A DNA stretch of 5,080 nt from an uncultured Sphingomonadaceae bacterium (GTDB lineage: Bacteria > Pseudomonadota > Alphaproteobacteria > Sphingomonadales > Sphingomonadaceae). Under the pieces are notes generated by a model. That model worked only from the letters and a program-made list of their open reading frames with translations. It ran no database searches and was not told the origin of the DNA. Position numbers and translations under genes: made by a program. This document shows positions 1 to 4,980 of the stretch, piece by piece. Positions within the stretch are counted from its first letter, which is position 1. Every line of letters begins with the position of its first letter. The stretch lies in contig CAKZSF010000060.1 of assembly GCA_937920575.1 (NCBI GenBank), positions 1 through 5,080 on the forward strand, given 5' to 3'.

Positions 1-284
1 TCGTTCTGCAAAGTGAAACCGGCGGCGGAGCCCATATAGCTCATTTCCTCGCCGACGATGGCGCAATAGCCAAAGTCGAGCCCCAGCCCGCCATTCTCTT
101 CCTTGATTGTGGGGCACAGCATGCCCGCCTCGCCCAGCGCCTTCCACGCCTCGCGCCCGACAATGCCCTCTTCCTCGTGCTTGTCGAGGTGAGGCTCCAT
201 ATGTTCGGCGAACACCTTGCGCACGGTGTCGCGAAACATGTCGTGCTCTTCGTTGTAGGCAAAGCGTTGGGATGTATCGAGCAT
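1..284 (-). CDS. Acyl-CoA dehydrogenase, N-terminal part (partial, cut by left window edge)
   Basis: The first 94 codons of an acyl-CoA dehydrogenase, an FAD flavoenzyme that introduces the alpha,beta double bond into acyl-CoA in beta-oxidation. The visible part reads as the N-terminal all-helical domain of the family: a helix with FRDTVRKVFAEHMEP (about residues 17-31), then WKALGEAGML (about 48-57), then the typical EENGGLGLDF stretch followed by IVGEEMSY. The FAD-binding middle domain and the catalytic glutamate would lie beyond the window. The ATG at 284 is chosen because AAGGAAGGA (296-304 on the complement) lies 11 nt upstream. The SD overlaps the stop codon of the preceding racemase gene, and the gap between the two genes is only 18 nt, so co-transcription is very likely. 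Fusion to a racemase-hydratase-dehydrogenase run suggests a branched or otherwise unusual acyl-CoA substrate; this is inferred from neighbours only. Confidence 0.9.
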   Translation of the reverse strand, partial: MLDTSQRFAYNEEHDMFRDTVRKVFAEHMEPHLDKHEEEGIVGREAWKALGEAGMLCPTIKEENGGLGLDFGYCAIVGEEMSYMGSAAGFTLQN

Positions 285-302
285 GGGTTTGCGTGTCCTT
301 CC

Positions 303-1463
303 TTAGGAGACCGTTCCGGCGCTTTTGAGCGCGGCGCGGCCATCGGCATCAATGCCAATCGATTCGAGAATTGCATCGGTGTCGTCACCGGGCAGAGGCG
401 CGGCAGGCGGCACGGGATTTTGCGTGACGGAGTAGCGCGGCGCGGGCGCGGGCTGCTTATCGCCAGCAACCTCAATGAAGGTTCCACGCGCAACATTATG
501 CGGGTGCTCCGCTGCCTCGCTCATGGTCAGCACCGGCGCGTAACACACATCGGTGTGTTCCATGATTGCGTTCCATTCGGCCTGCGTCTTGCCTTTGAAC
601 AGAGCGGTGAGCTTGTCCTTCAGCGCGTCCCATTGGCCGCGATCATGCTGCGCGTCGAACGCCGCATCATCCTCTAGGCCCGCTAGCCGCCGCAGCTCGG
701 CGTAGAATTGCGGTTCGATGCTGCCGATGCTGATGAATTTGCCATCGGCGGTTTCATAAGTGTCATAGAAATGCGCGCCGGTGTCGAGCATGTTGACGCC
801 CTGCTCTTCCTGCCAGACGCCCATGTTCTTCATGCCATGCATCATGCCCATCAGCACCGCGGTGCCGTCAGTCATGGCGCAATCGATCACTTGGCCTTCC
901 CCGCCGCGCGCGACGTTGAGCAGCGCGGCAAGCATGCCGTAAGCAAGCATCATCCCACCGCCGCCAAAATCGCCAACCATGTTGATCGGCGGCGTCGGCT
1001 TGTCGCCTTTGCGGCCATAGTGAGCCAACGCGCCAGCCAGCGCGATGTAGTTGATGTCGTGGCCCGCATAGGGCGCATAGGGGCCGGTCTGGCCCCAGCC
1101 TGTCATTCGGCCATAGACCAGCTTGGGATTGTCAGAGAGAAGTTCGTCAGGGCCAAGGCCAAGCCGCTCCATCACGCCGGGGCGGAACCCCTCGATAATG
1201 CCGTCCGCACTCGCCGCGAGTTTGCGCGCCAGCGCCACGCCTTCCTCGTTTTTGAGGTTGAGCGCGACCGATTTGCGTCCGCGCGCCAACACGTCTTTCG
1301 TCGTGACGGGCTGTGAGCCACCGCGTCCACCAGTCGCCCGATCAATACGGATCACTTCAGCACCGTGATCGGCCAGCATCATGCCGCAAAACGGCCCCGG
1401 CCCAATGCCGGCAAATTCGATGATGCGGATGCCCGCCAAGGGGCCAGCCGTTGGACCTGACAT
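303..1463 (-). CDS. Alpha-methylacyl-CoA racemase-type CaiB/BaiF family protein
   Basis: A 386-residue class III CoA-transferase-fold protein that best fits the alpha-methylacyl-CoA racemase branch, which interconverts (2R)- and (2S)-2-methylacyl-CoA by proton transfer at C2. Sequence marks: the N-terminal RIIEFAGIGPGPFCGMMLAD segment; VIRIDR with R39; the GHDINY motif with H135; GDFGGGG with D165; and GSIEPQFY with E250. His, Asp and Glu in these three motifs correspond to the active-site residues of Mycobacterium tuberculosis MCR (my recollection: H126, D156, E241), with the same relative spacing. True CoA-transferases of this fold use an Asp nucleophile in a different context, so a racemase is preferred over the generic 'CoA transferase' label. 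Start: ATG 1463 has GGGAGAG (1470-1476) 8 nt from its GGAG core. A TTG at 1478 would lie on that SD and is rejected. It is 24 nt after the SDR stop and 18 nt before the acyl-CoA dehydrogenase start, in one operon. Racemases supply the 2S isomer that acyl-CoA dehydrogenases accept, which fits the next gene. Confidence 0.88.
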   Translation of the reverse strand: MSGPTAGPLAGIRIIEFAGIGPGPFCGMMLADHGAEVIRIDRATGGRGGSQPVTTKDVLARGRKSVALNLKNEEGVALARKLAASADGIIEGFRPGVMERLGLGPDELLSDNPKLVYGRMTGWGQTGPYAPYAGHDINYIALAGALAHYGRKGDKPTPPINMVGDFGGGGMMLAYGMLAALLNVARGGEGQVIDCAMTDGTAVLMGMMHGMKNMGVWQEEQGVNMLDTGAHFYDTYETADGKFISIGSIEPQFYAELRRLAGLEDDAAFDAQHDRGQWDALKDKLTALFKGKTQAEWNAIMEHTDVCYAPVLTMSEAAEHPHNVARGTFIEVAGDKQPAPAPRYSVTQNPVPPAAPLPGDDTDAILESIGIDADGRAALKSAGTVS

Positions 1464-1469
1464 AACTTT

Positions 1470-1476
1470 CTCTCCC
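1470..1476 (-). promoter_or_regulatory. Shine-Dalgarno of the racemase gene
   Basis: GGGAGAG on the complement, with 8 nt between GGAG and the ATG at 1463. It excludes the in-frame TTG at 1478, which sits directly against this motif and has no upstream SD of its own. Confidence 0.75.
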
Positions 1477-1487
1477 AAAGTTTCAGC

Positions 1488-2258
1488 CTAGCGCGGCGCC
1501 ATACGGATCGCACCGTCCAGACGGATCGATTCGCCGTTCAGCATCGGATTGGTGATGATGCTTTCGGCCAGATGCGCATATTCTTCAGGGTTGCCCAATC
1601 GGCTGGGGAAGGGAACTTGCTGACCAAGCGAATCTTGCGCAGCCTGTGGCAGGCCCAGCATCAGCGGAGTCAGGAAAATGCCCGGCGCAATCGTGTTCAC
1701 ACGAATGCCAAACCGCGCCAGATCGCGCGCGATGGGGAGCATCATGCCGACCACGCCACCTTTGGACGCCGAATAGGCCGCCTGGCCCATCTGCCCCTCA
1801 TAGGCAGCAACGGATGCGGTGTTAATCGCAACGCCGCGCTCTCCATCCTTGCCGGGCAGCGGCTCTGCAGGAACCAAGCGAGCCGCGAATTTCGAGAGCA
1901 CGTTAAAGCTACCCAGCAGGTTCACTTCGAGCGTTTTGCGAAACAGCTCCAGATCATGCGGGTTGTTCTCGCGGTCGACCGTTTTCACGGCGGGCGCAAA
2001 GCCCGCGCAATTGATCAGAATGCGCGCGACACCATTGGCCTCTTCAGCCGCTGCGATGGCCGCAGCCACTTCGTCGCCGCTGCTGACATCGACTTTGGCA
2101 AAGGTGCCACCAATGTCCTTGGCGTGCTCCTCGCCCTTCTCTTCATTCAGGTCGAAGATCGTGACCTTCGCGCCTTTGCTGGCCAGCCGTGCAGCGGTTG
2201 CGCCGCCCAGCCCTGATGCACCGCCAGTGACAATCGCTGGCATTCCATCAATCTGCAT
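1488..2258 (-). CDS. HSD17B10-type short-chain 3-hydroxyacyl-CoA dehydrogenase (SDR family)
   Basis: A 256-residue classical SDR, probably the NAD-dependent (3S)-hydroxyacyl-CoA / 2-methyl-3-hydroxyacyl-CoA dehydrogenase of this operon. Visible motifs: the cofactor-binding TGGASGLG (residues 11-18); D36 at the end of beta-2 (IFDLN), which favours NAD over NADP; NCAG (83-86); N113; and the catalytic S149 and Y162-SAS-K166. The segments NTASVAAYEGQMGQAAYSAS, PFPSRLGNPEEYAHL and NGESIRLDGAIRM closely match human HSD17B10 (type 2 3-hydroxyacyl-CoA dehydrogenase) as I remember it, so this is a narrower call than generic SDR. Start ATG 2258 has GAAGGA upstream with a 10-nt spacer from AGGA. Longer readings begin inside the hydratase coding region and lack an SD. 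It lies 40 nt downstream of the hydratase stop and 24 nt upstream of the racemase ATG. The product is cytoplasmic and usually tetrameric in the family. The exact chain length and substrate are not visible from sequence. Confidence 0.93.
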   Translation of the reverse strand: MQIDGMPAIVTGGASGLGGATAARLASKGAKVTIFDLNEEKGEEHAKDIGGTFAKVDVSSGDEVAAAIAAAEEANGVARILINCAGFAPAVKTVDRENNPHDLELFRKTLEVNLLGSFNVLSKFAARLVPAEPLPGKDGERGVAINTASVAAYEGQMGQAAYSASKGGVVGMMLPIARDLARFGIRVNTIAPGIFLTPLMLGLPQAAQDSLGQQVPFPSRLGNPEEYAHLAESIITNPMLNGESIRLDGAIRMAPR

Positions 2259-2298
2259 GTGTCGAAATTCCTTCTCGTTATCCGTCCGCTGTTCCGGC

Positions 2299-3060
2299 CT
2301 ATTTACCAGTCCAGTTGGGTTTGCGTTTCTCGGCAAAGGCAGCTGCGCCCTCGCGCGCATCGGACGATGTGAACACATCTTTGATCACCTCGATCTGACG
2401 CTTCCAACGCTCTTCCAATGCCCAGCCGCGTGATTCAACAATTACTTGTTTCGATTTTCGCACAGCGAGTGGGCCGTTCGCGTTGATTGTCCGTGCCAGC
2501 TCCATCGCACCATCCAGTGCAGAGCCTTCAGTCACTCGATTGATCAGGCCCAATTCATATGCGCGCGCTGCATCAATAAATTCGCCTGTCAGAGCCAGCT
2601 CCATGGCAACTTTTTGCGGGATCAAGTCAGGCAAATACATCACCCCGCCCGCAGCCGCGACCAGACCGCGCTTGGCCTCTGGAATGCCGAATTTTGCGCC
2701 TGCATTGGCGACCACCATGTCGCAGGCGATCATCAGTTCCAGTCCACCCGCCAGCGCATAGCCCTCTACCGCAGCGATCAGCGGTTTCTTCGGTGGAGCC
2801 TCTACCAGTCCGCCAAAGCCGCGCCCTTTGATGGAGGGGCTTTCACCGCGCAGGAAACCTTTCAAATCCATCCCGGAACAGAATGTGCCGCCCGCGCCCG
2901 TCAACACGGCGACGCGCAAATGGTCTTCGCTGTCCAGCCGGTCCAGCGCCGCCGCAATGCCCTCAGCCGCAGCCTTGTTCATGGCGTTCTTGGCCTCGGG
3001 ACGATTGATCGTGATGGTCAAAATGCCATCATCTTCTTGTGTCAGCAGCTCTTCGCTCAT
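2299..3060 (-). CDS. Enoyl-CoA hydratase/isomerase family protein (crotonase fold)
   Basis: A 253-residue crotonase, the usual length for a monofunctional enoyl-CoA hydratase, which adds water to trans-2-enoyl-CoA. Domain marks: the N-terminal ITINRPEAKNAMN (about 16-28); the first oxyanion-hole region FCSGMDL (60-66); the second, ALAGGLELMIACD (102-114), carrying E108; and FGIPEAKRGLVAAAGG (124-139), carrying E128. These two glutamates align with E144 and E164 of rat mitochondrial hydratase, so both catalytic acids are kept and true hydratase activity is plausible. Family members with related reactions (crotonobetainyl-CoA hydratase, isomerases) cannot be excluded. Start ATG 3060 is chosen because of GAGG (3069-3072) with an 8-nt spacer; the frame is open further upstream but without an SD or homologous-looking sequence. 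This is the first gene of the leftward operon, divergent from the LysM gene across 273 nt. The C-terminus FAEKRKPNW is typical of the family. Confidence 0.93.
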   Translation of the reverse strand: MSEELLTQEDDGILTITINRPEAKNAMNKAAAEGIAAALDRLDSEDHLRVAVLTGAGGTFCSGMDLKGFLRGESPSIKGRGFGGLVEAPPKKPLIAAVEGYALAGGLELMIACDMVVANAGAKFGIPEAKRGLVAAAGGVMYLPDLIPQKVAMELALTGEFIDAARAYELGLINRVTEGSALDGAMELARTINANGPLAVRKSKQVIVESRGWALEERWKRQIEVIKDVFTSSDAREGAAAFAEKRKPNWTGK

Positions 3061-3246
3061 GCGGTTTTCCTCTTTCCTACATGCATGGGTTTGTTGTGAG
3101 TGCATTGGCGGGAGTCGCACAGCCGGGTCAACCGCGATTTAGATGAGAGCGCAAGGCGTCCCATCATCGCCCCACCACCCGCGTCTGGCGCGGCATCCCG
3201 CAACCGACACCGCAAGAATGTCGAATCCATACAATCATGCCACACG

Positions 3247-3296
3247 ATTTCGGTTATAGTGCGAGTGACAAACAATGGTTTGGTCGCAACCGAAAT
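3247..3296. repeat. 9-bp perfect inverted repeat upstream of the LysM gene
   Basis: ATTTCGGTT at 3247-3255 is the exact reverse complement of AACCGAAAT at 3288-3296, with 32 nt between the arms. The left arm runs into the candidate -10 (TATAGT, 3255-3260) and the right arm ends 37 nt before the ATG at 3334. It could be a two-site operator, or a hairpin if transcription starts upstream of the left arm. A repeat of this length can arise by chance in a region this size (roughly one in ten), so the call is weak. Confidence 0.35.
3255..3260 (+). promoter_or_regulatory. Possible -10 element of the LysM gene promoter
   Basis: TATAGT differs from TATAAT at one position and lies 73 nt upstream of the ATG at 3334. 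The hexamers 16-18 nt upstream (near 3231-3238) do not resemble TTGACA, so this is only a candidate. Alphaproteobacterial promoters often deviate from the E. coli consensus. Confidence 0.3.
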
Positions 3297-3321
3297 TCAC
3301 AACCGCGCAAGCAGCGCAAAC

Positions 3322-3327
3322 GGAGAG
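3322..3327 (+). promoter_or_regulatory. Shine-Dalgarno of the LysM gene
   Basis: GGAGAG lies 6 nt upstream of the ATG at 3334. It decides the start: the frame is open back to a GTG at 3100, but the extra residues have no SD, no signal peptide and no domain-like sequence, while the LysM domain begins right after this ATG. Confidence 0.75.
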
Positions 3328-3333
3328 ATTTCG

Positions 3334-4980
3334 ATGGCGATTTACGAAACCTATACAGTCAAAAGCGGCAACACTTTGGGCAAAATTGCCAAGCAGTTCG
3401 ACACATCAGTCGATGCGCTGGTTAAGCTCAACACCTTGAAGAACGCAAACGCCATCCGGGTTGGCCAGGTCCTGAAAATCCGTGTGATCAGCGAAACCTT
3501 CTACACCGTCAGAAGCGGCGATTCGTTGGGCAAGATTGCCTCGCGATACAGCGTCACCGTGGCCCAGATCATGAAGGCCAATGGCATCGCCAACGCCAAC
3601 AAGATTTCCGTCGGGCAAAAGCTGATTATTCCAACCACAACGCCTGCGCCAACCGCAACCTCGATCAGCCCGATGCGAGAGCTGGGCAATCTGTCCAAAA
3701 AATATGAAGTTGGCGGCAATGGCCCTGGCACCGTCTCGGGCGGCCATGGCGATGTCGGCGGGGTGTCCTATGGCAGCTATCAACTGGCCTCGAAATTCGG
3801 CAATGCCCGCAAATTCCTGCGCAAGGAAGGCAAGCAATACGAACCCGAATTCAAGGATTACAAGGAAGGCACCAAGCCATTCTCCGATGTCTGGAAAGCC
3901 ATTGCCAAGCGTGAACCGGAGCAATTCCACAACGCGCAGCATGACTATATCCAGCGAACCCATTTCGATCCGCAAGTGTCCAAGATCAAGGAGATCAGCG
4001 GTATCGATGTGATGACGCGCAGCCACGCCTTGATGGATGCCGTGTGGTCAGCCGCGGTGCAGCACGGGCCGCGATCCTCACTCGTCGGCAAAGTTCTGAA
4101 AAGCCTGACCATCAAACTGTGCGATCCCAAATATGATTCACAAGCGTTGATCGCGATCTATGGTGAGCGCGGCCGCACCAATGCCGATGGCGTGTTGGTG
4201 CATTTCTCTGGCAATTCCGCCGCAGTGCAGCGCGGCGTCGCAAAACGATTCCGCAACGAATTGCGCGATGCGCTGACTATGCTGGGTGCGGAGGAGACAC
4301 TCAAAGAAATCACACCCGAACCGGATACCAGACCCGAAGACAGCCGCGCGCTGCTGCTCAAGGCGCAGAAATCGCTCACCGATCAGGACGTGCACACATT
4401 GATCGAACGCTATGGCGATCTGGAGGCACAGAACGATTTTCAGGCGGGCAAGAAAGTGGTGCTCGCGCTGCGCAACCCCACCAATTCCAAGAAATATCGC
4501 AATGGCCGCTACGATGATCCGATCATCATCGTTTGGCGCAAGGGCAATGGATCGGTTGGCTTGAAACGCTTTATGGGCAACACAGAGCCTGCCGGGATTT
4601 ATGCCTGGGGTCAGGCGAAGGCACATAAGGGTTCGTCGACCGATATCGATCGCGATGGGCGCAATGATCTGGGTCGATTGCGCGCAGGAACGTACCATTA
4701 CGCACCTCGCGCTCAGGGCAATTTTTTGGGCAATAGGGCGTTCCGCGCGCGCAACACACAGGTGGCGATGCGCGACACCAACCATGACGGCAAATTCTCG
4801 CTGGTCGATGGTGACAAGCTTGATCCCAAGGGTGCGGGGCGCAGCATGCTGATCCACCAAGGCGGCAACACCTACACATGGTCAGCCGGATGCCAGACCA
4901 TTCCCAAACGCTATTACAACCGCTTCCTCGCAACATTGGGCAAGCAGAAGGAATTCAGCTATATCCTTATCAATGTTTGA
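3334..4980 (+). CDS. Leaderless protein with two LysM domains, a lysozyme/chitosanase-like domain and a YkuD-like C-terminal domain
   Basis: A 548-residue protein, probably acting on peptidoglycan. LysM 1 (residues about 4-49) begins YTVKSGNTLGKIAKQF and LysM 2 (about 54-99) begins YTVRSGDSLGKIASRY; a Thr/Pro/Ala linker follows (101-110). Residues about 115-320 resemble lysozyme-superfamily hydrolases: E125 in KYEVGG, then GGHGDVGGVSYGSYQLAS with D140, later AQHDYIQRTHFDP, AVWSAAVQHGP and AIYGERGRT. E125 and D140 are candidate catalytic acids. After a charged linker, residues about 375-548 form a third domain ending IHQGGNTYTWSAGCQTIP. H508, S517 and C520 resemble the His...[S/T]-x-G-Cys active site of L,D-transpeptidases, but the His-Cys spacing (12) is shorter than usual. 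Two EF-hand-like loops lie at 437-448 and 481-492. There is no signal peptide, Tat motif or membrane helix: LysM starts almost at Met1. Start ATG 3334 has GGAGAG (3322-3327) 6 nt upstream; a GTG at 3100 lacks such support. The stop overlaps the following lipoprotein gene. Domain presence is seen; the enzymatic roles are inferred. Confidence 0.85.
   Translation: MAIYETYTVKSGNTLGKIAKQFDTSVDALVKLNTLKNANAIRVGQVLKIRVISETFYTVRSGDSLGKIASRYSVTVAQIMKANGIANANKISVGQKLIIPTTTPAPTATSISPMRELGNLSKKYEVGGNGPGTVSGGHGDVGGVSYGSYQLASKFGNARKFLRKEGKQYEPEFKDYKEGTKPFSDVWKAIAKREPEQFHNAQHDYIQRTHFDPQVSKIKEISGIDVMTRSHALMDAVWSAAVQHGPRSSLVGKVLKSLTIKLCDPKYDSQALIAIYGERGRTNADGVLVHFSGNSAAVQRGVAKRFRNELRDALTMLGAEETLKEITPEPDTRPEDSRALLLKAQKSLTDQDVHTLIERYGDLEAQNDFQAGKKVVLALRNPTNSKKYRNGRYDDPIIIVWRKGNGSVGLKRFMGNTEPAGIYAWGQAKAHKGSSTDIDRDGRNDLGRLRAGTYHYAPRAQGNFLGNRAFRARNTQVAMRDTNHDGKFSLVDGDKLDPKGAGRSMLIHQGGNTYTWSAGCQTIPKRYYNRFLATLGKQKEFSYILINV
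3355..3540 (+). repeat. Diverged direct repeat encoding the start of the two LysM domains
   Basis: The 36-nt segments 3355-3390 and 3505-3540 match at 29 of 36 positions and sit exactly 150 nt (50 codons) apart. Each encodes the beginning of a LysM domain (TV-K/R-SG-N/D-T/S-LGKIA). The in-phase spacing and DNA-level similarity indicate internal duplication of a LysM unit, or selection to keep the two units alike. Confidence 0.7.

Larger units (their letters stand above)
3061..3333. other. Divergent intergenic region between the beta-oxidation operon and the LysM gene
   Basis: These 273 nt separate two start codons facing away from each other and should hold both promoters. Leftward, the SD of the hydratase gene is at 3069-3072 and a possible -35 (TTGACC on the complement, 3126-3131) has no convincing -10 at normal spacing. 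Rightward, TATAGT (3255-3260) is a possible -10 without a clear -35. A 9-bp inverted repeat and two GANTC sites (3112-3116, 3223-3227) are also present. I see no RNA gene, no terminator hairpin and no convincing small ORF. Confidence 0.8.

Noticed and set aside
2259..2378. Longer SDR start inside the hydratase gene
   Set aside because: ATG 2258 has an SD and begins exactly where the Rossmann fold begins; the extension reads antifamily sequence overlapping the hydratase end.
3080..3087. CATGCATG palindrome just upstream of the hydratase SD as an operator
   Set aside because: Only 8 bp, and symmetry does not extend outward; too short to support a regulator site.
708..3099. Long plus-strand open frames opposite the beta-oxidation operon (for example 708-1316, 1572-2216, 2446-3099)
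   Set aside because: They lie antisense to four well-recognised genes; their translations are low-complexity in Arg, Ala and His with no family motifs, as expected from GC-rich antisense frames.
3126..3131. TTGACC on the complement as -35 of the hydratase operon
   Set aside because: No acceptable -10 hexamer occurs 16-18 nt downstream, so I do not list it as a promoter.
3057..3275. Minus-strand open frame of 72 codons whose TGA overlaps the hydratase ATG (ATGA), as a possible leader peptide gene
   Set aside because: It starts with TTG, has no clear SD, shows no domain-like or membrane sequence, and the hydratase already has its own well-spaced SD. The overlap may be coincidence.
3100..3333. 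N-terminal extension of the LysM protein from GTG 3100
   Set aside because: The extra 78 residues are Arg/Ser-rich without a signal peptide or domain and would span the divergent promoter region. ATG 3334 has a good SD and begins just before LysM.
3406..4860. Minus-strand open frames opposite the LysM gene (for example 3406-4026, 4138-4860)
   Set aside because: The plus-strand frame has clear LysM and enzyme-like motifs; the antisense products show none and have no SD-supported start.
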